Of a DNA stretch of 64,000 nt, positions 34,160-44,370 are shown one piece after another. Under the pieces are notes generated by a model. It ran no database searches. It was not told the origin of the DNA and worked only from the letters and a program-made list of their open reading frames with translations. The position numbers and the translations under genes were made by a program. The stretch spans positions 65,862,446 to 65,926,445 of the forward strand of contig JAWZYU010000013.1 of NCBI GenBank assembly GCA_038380435.1, given 5' to 3'. Source of the DNA: Ryuthela nishihirai (Eukaryota; Arthropoda; Arachnida; Araneae; Heptathelidae). Each line of letters begins with the position of its first letter. Position 1 is the first letter of the stretch.

Positions 34160-37100
34160 ATTTCGACATGTTTGGTCATGATGTAATTCATTCAAGTTCT
34201 GACAGAAGTTTGCAAAAAGTGTGATGTGACCGCTAGATTTCAACAATCAGATAACGGCTGCTGATATTCTAACCAATGGGGAGACAGCTGGTGACGTGGC
34301 CCTTCTTGGTGGCAGCTGACGATCAGTTGTCGTCAACATGGAGAAAATTACATTATCCTTCTGTGAAGTTGTTCGATCTATGCTCGAGAGCGTTGGTATC
34401 CCGTCGTACCAAAGGCCCATATCATATGAAGAATGTCTACAAATTTTAATGCAAATGTTAACAGAAAAAAATTTGCAAGCCTTAAGCATCATGTGTGATG
34501 AAGAGATCATCACCATTGAACTGGATGAAGTAGCACATGAATATCTATGCAGAGTCTGTTTTGAGAAAGAAATGTCAGTAAAGCATGCAGAAAGCATGTA
34601 CTATCGGACCGTGGTGGAGGACGCTATGACCTCCATAGAAATAGCAAACTGTTGAAGTGGTGGCATAACACAAGAAAAAAAAAAGATTCTTTTTAGAACC
34701 ACTTCATTTGTGTAGAAAGAATTACCAATCGTACAATTTCTTCTTTCTGTTCGCAACTCTTACTTCTCTTTCTACACGAAGCGATTCTTCTATATCTCCA
34801 CAGTCAACCCATTGTTCAGCCGATTAACAGAGTGAATTTTATACACTATAGGGTGATTAACCATCAGTTAAAATGATAATTTTACACACTGTGATAGGAT
34901 TAACAACTCTCATAGTGTATAAGTAGATTTTGCTGCTAGGATCCCTCTCCACTTTTAAAATTTAGATGTTACACATTCTTATAGAATTAATTTACTCCCT
35001 CTCTTAATTTCGCACACATTTATTAAAAGTATCAGTTTAACTATGAATCAGTTTAATCAACAGTAATGGGTATATTTGGAGAAAATGAAAGGGAGAAGTA
35101 TCTTGTTTCCCCACGAGGAAATTTGAGCTTAAAGATGAGACCTCCCTTCCCGTCGTGTGGCATGCACATTCCGCACAGTCGTAATAATTTTCATTCGACT
35201 TTTTTTAATTTCAGACATGGAAAAACAAATTTTCTCTCTAAATTAATGGTAAAACATCGACACTGCACTTTCAGAGCATTAACAAAAATGCATCTACTTG
35301 AACAGAAAAACGTGATAAACCGATATTAACATGTTGGAAAACTTGTGTCGTAGTACGAAAAATACCGTACAAATTTTCGCAAATTCGATAAAAGATTAGG
35401 ACAAACATCTTCACGAAAAATATGCAGGCGACGGTCGCACACCGCGAAAGCTTTCACGCTGATCATGGAAATATATCTGTGCAGATTCACGAATACATCA
35501 AAACTTTTCTCCATTTCTTACATAAAACAGGAGATTAAATAACAGAAACTATTTTTGTTAGTGTCCTATATTTCCCTAATGATAAAGAACGAATGATTAC
35601 GGAGAAAGCCCACCATCCCTCGCTATGCGTTTCATTCATTCCACTCTGCTGCGTGCGGTTTTTCAGCCATCTAGTATAGGCATTTCTCAAACAAACACTG
35701 TGTGATTTTACCCCCGTTTCACTCCATTCTCTGAGATTTTTGCACTTATTCTATCGTCCTTTCCAATGTGATTGTCCGCTGTAATTTACCCTTTTCAAGC
35801 AACTCTGTCACCCGATGCGATATATTTTGGAGTTATCCTGTCATTGTTTCCAGTGATAGTCTATCGTCGATATATCTTGCGTGCTTTTAAAGAATTTGTG
35901 TGCAGTTTTGCTATTTTCCACTATTCAATGTTGTATTTCTGAAGCGATTTTGTCAGTCATTTTTGTGCATCTTACTGTTATTCGGTTTCCAGGATATTTT
36001 GAAGATATTTTCTTTCCCATGTACTTTGCACAATTTCAGTGTACTTTCTAATATCTTTCAGATTCCAGTTATTCTTCCAACTCAGTATTCTGGCCATCCA
36101 TTCTTATGTACTTTGTGTGATTTTGCAGCACTACACATTTCAGTATATTTTAATAGTGATGTAATGCTGTCATTTACGCTTCTTCATCCTCCCATTTTTA
36201 TATTTTCTTCCCATTTCATCGCATTTTCCAGTATTATCCATTTCATTGTACCTTTTGAGACAGGACTTTATGTCGCATTCCACCGACTTTCAAACCTAAC
36301 AGTTCGTGCCTCAGCCAAGTGAGTTTTTAAACACGATATCACTGCAATTCTCATGAGTATATGAATGTTATTGTTATAATGGTGAAATATCTCTCTAAAT
36401 CCTTACTTAAACTTCGTTCTGAAAGCAGAAATTTGGTACGAAATAAGAACATACTTTTCGTTCTCCATCTAGACAGTTCTTAATTGATGTTAGCGAATGT
36501 AATGCTACATAAATGCGTTCCGTATGTGCACACTTATGCAGATCAATGCCTGTCAGATTAATTCCTATCTTTTTTGAACGTTTCTAATCACTCGCTGACC
36601 AAAATTTTGATCTTATTTCTTAACTAAGTTAAAATTTGGTTTATAATAAGAACACGTTCAAAGTTTTGTGTTTCATCACCAAACCAATTTTATGTTTAAG
36701 ATGTTTTTGTATCCGACACAAAATTTATACATTAAATCCCATGTTATCCCTATGAGAAATAAAATTTCACCATACAACATTTTTTGATCGTTATAATATT
36801 TCTGCATAAATTTTGTCATTATTTCTTAACGAAAAATGTGTATAAGAACACGCGTCTTGTTTCAACACAAATTAAGTTTTCAAAAAATTTCCTCTCGAAC
36901 GCGTGTTTTGCACGCTAAAACGTAAATTCTGTTATCTCTATGAAAGTGAAATTCGTTACTCACACTAATTTTTGTTCGTTTTAATTTTGTATATTACTCA
37001 AATTTTGTTCATATTGGTTAGATAAGATAAAAATTTTTTGATAAGATAATGGATTTTTCTGAAAGCTTATCTTTATATTGATATAGATTTTCGTGCCGGT

Positions 37101-37657
37101 TGACTTAGTTGGTATAAATAATTTTATCCATGTCTTTGTAATAAATTGCATTGTTTTGTAATTATCATTGTGATATATTTACTTGAACTCACGCTGAGTG
37201 CTCATTCATTTAATTATTAACATATATTTCCGCATATAAAGAAAATGCACTAGAGACAATATATTTACTACTATGCATTCTTAACTTTCATTATTAATAT
37301 TATATAAGTGATCATAAATGCAAAAAATTGCTTAAAATTTAAACAATATACAAAACATACACTTACAAAATTCAAGCTGTTGTTTCTCAATTTTCGAGCA
37401 TCAAACGCCTTAATTTAATGTTCGAAATTTAAATTAACATTGCTTTTAGTAAAAAGCAAAATAAATGCCGCCCGATACAGTTGCACGCGCGTTAGCGCCG
37501 CTCCTGCCTATCCCACTTTAAAGAAATTTTCAATTTCTTTATGAAAACCAAAATATTGATTTTCTACTGATGGACAGACAAACAGACGAGAAAATGAAAA
37601 TATTAGCGCTCTTTTTTGTCGCTTTTTCTTTTGGTAAACGAGATTAAAATTGAATGG
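34160..37657. repeat. right arm of 3.5-kb inverted repeat
   Basis: The partner of 26309-29807. The inner end is ATTTCGACATGTTTGG and the outer end AAAATTGAATGG. At the inner boundary the sequence departs from the left arm at TTTCGAGATTTGAC versus ATATTTTCTGGG. The spacer between arms is 4352 bp. The outer flanks (CAGGCGATCCCG here, GAAATTTCAC there) share nothing, so no target-site duplication is visible at these exact ends. Confidence 0.95.
34338..34655 (+). CDS. 105-aa ORF in right arm, unrecognised
   Basis: The duplicate of the minus-strand ORF at 29312-29629, with Ser in place of Leu in KEMxVKH. The leader contains a short inverted word (TCAGTTGTCGTCAAC opposite GCAGCTGACGATC). Downstream there are further plus-strand frames in the arm (35066-35329, 35900-36322), but these have low complexity and a Phe-rich character and I do not support them as genes. 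Confidence 0.45.
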   Translation: MEKITLSFCEVVRSMLESVGIPSYQRPISYEECLQILMQMLTEKNLQALSIMCDEEIITIELDEVAHEYLCRVCFEKEMSVKHAESMYYRTVVEDAMTSIEIANC

Positions 37658-37874
37658 CAGGCGATCCCGATGTGGCGGGGGGGGGGGGGAGTGTCTCAGG
37701 GACAATTCCAGTGTTCTTCTCGCCTGGGGCATAATTTGTTTTAGGACCGATATTAGCCGTAAGGGCCAATTTTCATTCATTTGCCCATGTCCATCCCTGT
37801 CCATAGCTGCCTGTACACCTCGTCAAATGTCTTTTGCTTTGGATTTTGGGGGTGCTACGACTTGATATCGAATG

Positions 37875-38074
37875 CGGCGATCGAAGTATTCGGGCATCCA
37901 CCTATGTGCCAATCCCAATACGGCGACGCATGTTTCCATCCTCCAATCACTATTGCCCAATTCAGCGGACAGTTGTTGCATCCCGATGCATTTGTGGCAC
38001 GATGCGTGGCAGGGACCAACCAGCTGTACATAGTCCTATGATGAAGCCTCTGGTAAAGGTGTCCGTGCGAAGGT
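37875..38074 (-). pseudogene. probable Tc1-like transposase N-terminal fragment
   Basis: Translated on the minus strand, it gives TRGFIIGLCTAGWSLPRI, then TTVR, stops, LEDGNMRRRIGIGT. This matches the paired helix-turn-helix start of a different Tc1-like transposase group (RGxIIGLxxAGWSxxxI, then a G-x-GR linker). There are three stops in about 20 codons, and a polyG run lies further left at about 37677. It lies about 200 bp outside the right arm. I infer a remnant; no terminal repeats were found. Confidence 0.45.
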
Positions 38075-39139
38075 AAGTTTCTTGATCACGTCGTCCAGGC
38101 ATATTCACTGCTTACACATACTTTCGTCACCGAGATCACTCCAAAGCATTGGTTCAGGTGAGGACGACCAAACGTAACTACGCCAAGCCATTTTGCCCTG
38201 TTAGCTCCCTCACTTATCACGTGATTGGTTCGCAACTCCACTCATTTACCTGACGCAACTGTCGACACTTCCCACTTATTTGCATGGCTCTCCGACAAAT
38301 ACTTCCTCTTGTGGACATTTTCTATGTCGAGCAGTGTAGTACAACTTCAAATAATTGAAAAATATTGCTTAAAGCCTGCTTATTGCTTTTAAATATTGAA
38401 AAATATTGCTTAAAGTAGAAATTTTGATATATTTGATAAAGATCTCTTATTTTTTCCTAGTTTTTCTCTAAAACGTAACTTGCAGAGTTTTAAAGAGGTT
38501 TTTCCTTAACCTAACATTGAAGTGCATCAATCCGTTTGATAATATGCTCTCAATCCCCACAATCGATATCCTTGAAAAGTTCCTTTTCGATTGGCAGAGG
38601 ACTTCTTTGAACCGCTCTTAAACTGTGAATATTGGTAACTTGTATTTATTCCTCTTAAGAACTCAAAAGGGCATAATCCAATTGATATTTAGTAAGCAAA
38701 ATGAAACACTTGAATATTGTTGCCCCTAGGTTAGTGCCTAACGTGTCTTATTGGAAATACGGCCTCGCACACAAGAATACAGACATCACGGAATCTGTGG
38801 GACTATCCAGAAAAAAATCAATTTGTCTCGTGTTCACTAGTTTTGTGTATAGATTTTTGCAATGTAATCATGTGTTCATAAACTAACTGAAAAAATTCCA
38901 AACAATAATTGTGAGGGTCTCAGCTAGTTTTAATATAGTTGGTAGCACAAGTGTTACCAATTATTATTAATTATAATTATTAATTATTAGACTGTTTATT
39001 CATTACAGTGGCATTGATTTTTTCTCTAAAAATGCAACTCAATTTCTAAGCCATATTACGAAACAGATAATGAATGAATCAGTTCACTTTGCATACTAAG
39101 AGAAATTCTGAACAAAAAATTTTATTTTCATTGTTTCCA
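38075..39139. other. intergenic, no gene recognised
   Basis: AT-rich with a duplicated phrase (GAAAAATATTGCTTAAAG at about 38357 and 38397) and an AT-rich inverted stretch near 38960-38985. The small plus frame at 38701-38886 has no recognisable features. Confidence 0.5.
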
Positions 39140-39228
39140 CATCTGGCATCAGAAACGTTTAGCATTGTTAGCAAACGCAACAAGTAAAGATTTGAAATAT
39201 TCAAAATTTTGAACAATGTAAATGGAAA
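39140..39228 (+). other. conserved 5' box upstream of ORF, copy 2
   Basis: Begins CATCTGGCATCAGAAACGTT, continues AGCAAACGCAACAAGTAAAG and ends GAACAATGTAAATGGAAAAC. It matches 15289-15371 (minus) over its whole length. A TATAAAG at 39394-39400 lies between this box and the ATG and might be a promoter element; that is a weak inference. Confidence 0.75.
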
Positions 39229-39488
39229 ACTCCTTTTTTTAATAATATGTTTGCTAAGAATCGTTCAGTCGATTTCGGCCGGCTTTAGCAAAGGTAATAC
39301 GTTCTTAGCGAATTTTATGTTGTTGATTTATAAGGCGAAAAAATACGATTTAAGGAGTTGCGTTGTAGAATTATAAGGAAAAGGAGATTGTGTTATAAAG
39401 CGGAGAAATATTATTCCCGCTATTTTGCATTAAGTTATTGTTATTGTATATTCAGTATACATCTCTGTTGTGTATCTGATCGGCCAGC

Positions 39489-40181
39489 ATGAAAGGTGCT
39501 GAGAATTGTTATCGCGAACTGTTCATAGCACGCGATCGACTTGTTACTTTCTTTAGGAGACGTATTCACAGCCTCCGTGCTGGTTTCAGGAATGTGAAAA
39601 AGACCTGCACGTGCTGTTGTGGTGGGAAGAGAAACGAGGGGGACTCCATCTACATCCCCTCGTCATCCGGCAGTGTTTTCTACCTGCCTTCCACCTCTCC
39701 TGAGACAGAAGTCAACCGTGCAATGGATTCACTCCACCATGTTGGAGTGAAGGATGAAAAGGTTCCCATTGCTCAAGACCTTGATGCGCAAGAGTCCAAT
39801 GGTTCAGGTTCTAAAGACTCTCTCCGAAATGCAGTGGACGGCATAACATCCGAAAAGGAATCTGCAGATTCTGGCACTTCTACGTATGAGGATGCCAATC
39901 CTCCATTGCTTGTAAGTGCTTCCGAAAGCACACGTGAACTTGTATCATGCATCACTGATGATGTAAATGATTCTTCTCCAAGAACATCCGAAGAATCCCT
40001 TTATTTTGAAGATGACACTGAGATTACTGTGTTTCATGAATGTGAAGTAGCTGAAGATGAGGGACAATACGAAAAAAAGAAATTGTATCCTCTATGGATT
40101 ATTTATGCGCTGACATGCATTTTACTCCTCTGTGACTTGAGAAGATTTTATGCTTACTTATTATATACTTACAGAAATTAA
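39489..40181 (+). CDS. Arg/Cys-rich, acidic, single-pass membrane protein (family member 2)
   Basis: An open frame of 230 codons from an ATG preceded by GGCCAGC. The paralogue at 14286-15119 aligns at once (here FFRRRIHSLRAGFRNVKK, there FVRRRRECLRIGWRRFKK). Order: a basic N-terminus (1-38); a Cys cluster (C40, C42-C44 in TCTCCCGGK) that might be acylated; a Ser-rich segment shared with member 1 (IYIPSSSGSVF); an acidic Ser/Glu/Asp region (about 80-195); and a hydrophobic segment near 200-216 (LWIIYALTCILLLC) with a short basic/aromatic tail. Intact and intronless. Divergence from member 1 with both frames open hints at past selection, but that is untested. No known function. An alternative is an orphan gene carried by an unknown mobile element. 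Confidence 0.68.
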   Translation: MKGAENCYRELFIARDRLVTFFRRRIHSLRAGFRNVKKTCTCCCGGKRNEGDSIYIPSSSGSVFYLPSTSPETEVNRAMDSLHHVGVKDEKVPIAQDLDAQESNGSGSKDSLRNAVDGITSEKESADSGTSTYEDANPPLLVSASESTRELVSCITDDVNDSSPRTSEESLYFEDDTEITVFHECEVAEDEGQYEKKKLYPLWIIYALTCILLLCDLRRFYAYLLYTYRN

Positions 40182-40485
40182 ACAGTAATCCTCACTAGAA
40201 AATGTGCAATTCTTTTGATATGTATACCTATGTCTGTCTGTATCTGTATTTATTTACTACATGCAATATTTTTGATATTATGTTATATTCCTATGTCCCG
40301 GCCCTGTGTATTTATTGTAAGCATAAAAGGAAAAAAGAAATTGTAGACAGTTGCAAAAATATTACTGAACGTGAAAAAAGAAAAAATAATAGAAGCAACA
40401 GAGAAAATAAAAACAATCAAAAAAGAAAGAATTTGAAAACTTGAAATGAAAAAGAAAAAAAATTGGAAAGAAAAAAAGAAAAAAA

Positions 40486-40624
40486 AAATGTCTCTCGATA
40501 AATCCATCCTCAGACGTCCCCGTTCGTGGGAGACGGGCAACATTCATTATCTCTTGATTTCCCAAAGAGGTAATTTTATCTTTAGAGAAAACTTCGGATA
40601 ATGTATGGCTAACATGAGGCACAC
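40486..40624 (+). other. conserved 3' box with stem-loop, copy 2
   Basis: An A-rich run (AAAGAAAAAAAAAATGTCTC) leads into CCATCCTCAGACGTCCC. Then CATTCATTATCTC (40541-40553) pairs with GGATAATGTATG (40596-40607), and GGCTAACATGAGGC closes the box. It starts about 305 nt after the stop of the ORF. Immediately after it come CATACATACA repeats. An AATAAA lies at 40406-40411, upstream of the box, so if that is used for polyadenylation the box would not be in the mRNA. Confidence 0.8.
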
Positions 40625-40684
40625 ATTACATACATACAAATATTATTTACATCCTCCTTTTCTTTAACGACTACTCTGCGAGGA

Positions 40685-41040
40685 GGGGGCGGGGTGGCTC
40701 AGTCGGTAGCGCGCCAGGCTCGTAATCTGCAGTTCCCAGGTTCGAGCCCCAGCTGGGTCGAGAGAGTTCAGATTTATTTCCGTAAAACTCCCCCCCCCCC
40801 TGCCTACGATCAGTAGGGGACACCGATGGGCTTGGAAAGGCCGCCGTCCGATGGATGGGACGTTAAGCCTTGGCCCCGTGTGCCGGACTGTCATACCCTG
40901 GATGGCCTTGACGGGAGCCTACCATCTCCCAACAACTGTTCCAGTGGGTCCCAACCTTCTCTGAGCCTTCGGGGTCCATGTGACCTGGCCATTTAGCCCA
41001 TGGTGTGCAAAAAAGTGCCGCTCAGAGGTAAAACAATCCC
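40685..41040 (+). mobile_element. tRNA-derived SINE, family T, reference copy
   Basis: The head has an A box (GTGGCTCAGTCGGTAG) and a B box (GGTTCGAGCCCC). The anticodon-like loop CTCGTAA, in a near-complete stem, would read CGT, as in tRNA-Thr. The body includes a polyC run and the words CGATGGGCTTGGAAAGGCC, and the tail ends GCCGCTCAGAGGTAAAACAA. It has the internal promoter of an RNA polymerase III gene. It cannot be a working tRNA because the 3' side of the acceptor stem is not formed. Confidence 0.92.
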
Positions 41041-41677
41041 TTCTAATTAATGTTAGTAAAGCGATTCCTTTTCAATAGCCATTCCTTGCCCCAATTGCGT
41101 TTCGATTTCTTATTTTCGTCGATAGCACAAACTATGGCAGCGTAACACAACAATTCGTCAAGGCTCGCACTACCTAGAACCGTTCACTCCGAAGACAGCG
41201 AACCGAACAAATGCCTTCAGGCTAACTGAGCCGTGTGTGGGGTAAATGGCCTCCAGGTCGAACTGTTCAGTCCTGAAAATTTCCGTTAGACCTGAATGCA
41301 AAACTCACGTATGTGGGAACCTTAAACAATCACTTTTGAAACGTGCCAGAATTTTGCTGCCATTTTCATTTCGAATTTACAAAATATTTTAAACTAGTTT
41401 CGAGTTTGACCTGGATTCTATGACAGGTAACGAATTGATTTTTAAGACAATACGATACAGATTATTAGGGTGAGTGATGCATTCCTGTAAAATAGCGGTA
41501 TAAGCAAGCATTGTTTAAATAGGAAAAGTGGGTAATTCTAGTCCCCATACCTCATCTATATGTTTAAAAAATTGCTAATTAAATCACTATCGCGACGTGC
41601 AATATGTTCGCTCAATAGTAATTCGTGAACACTGAAAAAAACGAAACGAAGCACAATTCTGTGTGATACATTTGTCA
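41041..41677. other. intergenic, nothing recognised
   Basis: AT-rich spacer with no coding or repeat identity seen, ending at the target duplication of the next element. Confidence 0.5.
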
Positions 41678-41685
41678 CTTTAGGA

Positions 41686-42500
41686 TAGGATTACTAGATG
41701 CCAGTGTTATAAGAGGGGGACAGAAAGGGTAGAAATGGAGGACAACGGAGTAATAATGGAGGACAAAATGAGGACATGTTTTCATTTTGTGAAATAAAAT
41801 AAGGTTTTTCCTACTAAGTTTTATTTCAAGTACCGACTAACAGTCAGTCAGAAAAAAGGCCTAATTCTAATTACTCAGTGCACTTCAAAATATATGACGT
41901 GCCGCTTTTTATTCGTATTTGATAAGCAGTCAAGCTATCTGCTATTGGAGGAGGCAAATTTTGTATGTTTCTATAACTCTGATTGAGATAGTGATCAGCA
42001 GCGACTTCAGTCTTGCTAGGATATGCTCTTTTACAAACTAGGGGTAGTTCCTTAATTCCTTTGCTGTCCTTTTATGTTACAAATAAAAAAATGAAACTGC
42101 TCTCAACTCTCATAGCTCCAACTATCAGTGGAGAGAAGCAAAATTTTATGCAATTTTGAAAAACGCTACTTTTTTTAATTTGGCATACAACTTGCACATA
42201 TTTGCGATTACAGAAAATAGTAAGTTTTACAATAAGAGAATTAATTTACAATTCACGATTTGCATTTACAATATATTATTTCATAGTTATATTGTAGTCA
42301 TGGGTTCAAAAATTTAAAAAGAAGGGGAATACAAAAAAATTGGTGCCTTAATTTTAAATTTTTTATAATTATACTTTTTTTAAAACATATTATGTGTTTA
42401 TGCAAAAAGGAGAATATTTCATGTCTTTTCAAAATTCTGGGAGGACACGAGATAGAAAAGGAGGACCTGTGCTCCTTTTGGAGGACGTATGGTAACCCTG
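41686..42500. mobile_element. non-autonomous hAT element, 815 bp
   Basis: The right end GTATGGTAACCCTG (reverse: CAGGGTTACCATAC) and the left end TAGGATTACTAGATG are diverged inverted repeats of a hAT type. Flanks CTTTAGGA (41678-41685) and CGTTAGGA (42501-42508) agree at 7 of 8 bases, as expected for an 8-bp hAT target duplication. The inside is AT-rich with GGAGGAC-type words and no transposase frame. Confidence 0.78.
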
Positions 42501-42555
42501 CGTTAGGAGTAAAGTTCCTAAACGAACTTAATATCTGGCAATCACTTCCTGTATC

Positions 42556-42615
42556 CAGGGCCGTCTCAAGGCATGGGCACACTGGGTAGTTGCCCAGGGG
42601 TCCCATCAGTCCCAG
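42556..42615. mobile_element. hAT MITE end fragment (family of 49220-49467)
   Basis: CAGGGCCGTCTCAAGGCATG, then GGGCACACTGGGTAGTTGCC and CAGGGG. It matches the left part of the complete MITE at 49220 (CAGGGCCGTCTTAACCCATG). The right end is not found, so this copy is truncated. Confidence 0.75.
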
Positions 42616-42625
42616 GTCCCTAATC

Positions 42626-42670
42626 AGTGATCTGGCAACCTATGTGTAACATGAAGGTTGCCAGATCACT
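42626..42670. repeat. perfect 16-bp hairpin
   Basis: AGTGATCTGGCAACCT pairs exactly with AGGTTGCCAGATCACT around a 13-base loop. It joins a degraded half of the palindromic MITE family seen intact at 60351-60523 (words TTTTTTCTGAATTTTGTAAT and GTTCGGATAATTTTTTGAGC, to about 42746). Confidence 0.85.
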
Positions 42671-43062
42671 AATTAAAAAAAGTTGCCAGACATTTTTTCT
42701 GAATTTTGTAATCAACCATAGTGTTCGGATAATTTTTTGAGCGACTGTAGACAAGTTTGTAATTTAGTAAACAACCGAATTTTCGGGGGAAGTCCGGACC
42801 CCACGGTATATATAGTTATCGGCGATTACGAGAAAACTCTCTTTTATTTATAATCTTGTACTAATCACTAAGCTGTGACATCTCTGCACGTTCACAGACT
42901 TAATTCCATATTTTTACGAAACACTCCAAAAACTTTACTTTGATTGACATTCTGCTTTGCTGAAAAATAGGATCTTTTCTCTCACATAAATTTTCCAATT
43001 TGTGGAGCTTTTTGAAAATTTTTTTTGAAAAAAAAAAGGAAAAACATTTTTTCCATTTGAAT

Positions 43063-43359
43063 AGCTTAACTCTTGAGGAAGTGTCTTATTTTAATGATCT
43101 TGGGAATTATGTAGCAGATACTGGTGATGTGCGGCACGAGATAAATAGAAATTAGAATTTATGCTGGGACTTTTAAGAGTTTATGGAGAGTCCGTAAAAA
43201 TAAGTATATACACCTAAAGACCAAAATTAGGCTGTTTAATAGTTTGGTTCTTTCTAAGGTTAGATATGGCAGTGGAACATGGATCCTTTGTAAGCACGAT
43301 AGCAAGAAACTTGATGCCTTTGCTTCTGAATGCTTGAGCAGTATCTTGGGCATTAGGTA
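43063..43359 (+). mobile_element. RTE-type LINE, copy F, internal fragment
   Basis: Matches the C-terminal half of the reverse transcriptase from LEQVSQFNYLG (here ATTTTAATGATCTTGGG) to AGTATCTTGGGCATTAGGT, then stops. Several frameshifts are present. It is more diverged than copies A and B, suggesting an older insertion. Confidence 0.85.
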
Positions 43360-43599
43360 GCATGACAGTAGTGGAACAGAAGAATACGGTTCCCCCTCTG
43401 CACAGTGCTTTCCCCCTATGACGTCACCGGCCATGCCCATATGCGTCCCCACCACTATTGCCCTTATTAATATTTATAACCGACCACACCCCCTTATTAA
43501 TATTCATAATTAGTAATTTATGATTAATAATTAATATTTCATCTTTAATCCCCCTTTATAAAAACCCCTCTATTAAAAATTCCTCCCTCTTTATTAAAA

Positions 43600-43990
43600 A
43601 CCCGTGGCGCCTTCTAGTGTATATGATGAGTACTATATTTAGAAAAGCCCTCAATTTTAGTCGTAATTTTTCCAATTTTTGACTCCCCCCTCATTGAAAA
43701 AGAAAACCCTTATCAAAAGTTCCACCCCCCCCCTTTATTAAAAACCCCTGGTGCCATCTAGTGTATATCATGAGTACTATTTTAGCCGTAATTTTTCAAT
43801 TTTGACTCGCCCTCTTTAAAGACCCCCTGTATTTTTTGATCCACCTGTATTTTTTAAGCCCCCCTGTATTTCCTAACACCTGAAAAAGATTGTTGGTGGA
43901 GCCATCTAGTGTATACTTTAGCAAGATTTTAACCGAAATTATTCCCAATTTTTAAACCCCTCTCATTAACCCCCCCCCCCTTATCAACAG
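43600..43990. repeat. three tandem modules with CCATCTAGTGTATA core
   Basis: CTTCTAGTGTATATGATGAG (43608), CCATCTAGTGTATATCATGA (43752) and CCATCTAGTGTATACTTTAG (43900) recur at roughly 145-bp spacing. Each is followed by a GCCGTAATTTTTC-like phrase and C-rich stretches (CCCCCCTTTATTAAAAACCC). One related module is at 20690-20915. Long CCCC runs here and downstream look like tandem-repeat slippage. Confidence 0.75.
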
Positions 43991-44239
43991 TTCTGCCCCC
44001 CTTTTAAGAACTATCCAGCAGAAGCTGTTTTAAAAGACTGTCCGTAGAAAATGAAATGCAAAAATGCTATTGGGTAAAAATATAAAAATTAATGAAAAAA
44101 AATATTAACAAAAGGAAAACGGCGAAAAAATTTGATTTAAAAACAAATTATTCGTAATTATGAAAAATATTGAGGGGTAATATGGTCTGGTGACTGTATG
44201 GGCGACATAAAAGACCCGCTTTAGAACACGTAACAAGCA

Positions 44240-44370
44240 TTCTGAACCTCACCCCAGACCACGTTTTACTGATGGATGGTTTTACAATCTGAAAAGTCCT
44301 GCGAGATTAAAAAAATATTATTCCAAATGGGGAATCACAAGGGGACCACGTTTTATTGACGGATGAATCT
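44240..44370. repeat. CCACGTTTTATTGACGG repeat block
   Basis: Two modules: CCACGTTTTACTGATGGATG, then CCTGCGAGATTAAAAAAATA, and CCACGTTTTATTGACGGATG. It belongs to the same family as 24733-25640. Confidence 0.7.

Noticed and set aside
35900..36322. 140-codon Phe-rich frame in both palindrome arms as a membrane protein
   Set aside because: It consists of loose repeated TTTTxCxxTTTCCAGT phrases. The hydrophobicity follows from T-richness, and its presence in both arms only reflects duplication.
39489..40181. Viral envelope or capsid gene
   Set aside because: The C-terminal hydrophobic segment alone is not evidence. There is no signal peptide, no glycoprotein-like Cys pattern and no neighbouring viral gene.
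40685..40760. Functional tRNA-Thr gene
   Set aside because: The promoter boxes are good, but the acceptor stem does not close and the sequence continues into a SINE body that recurs six more times.
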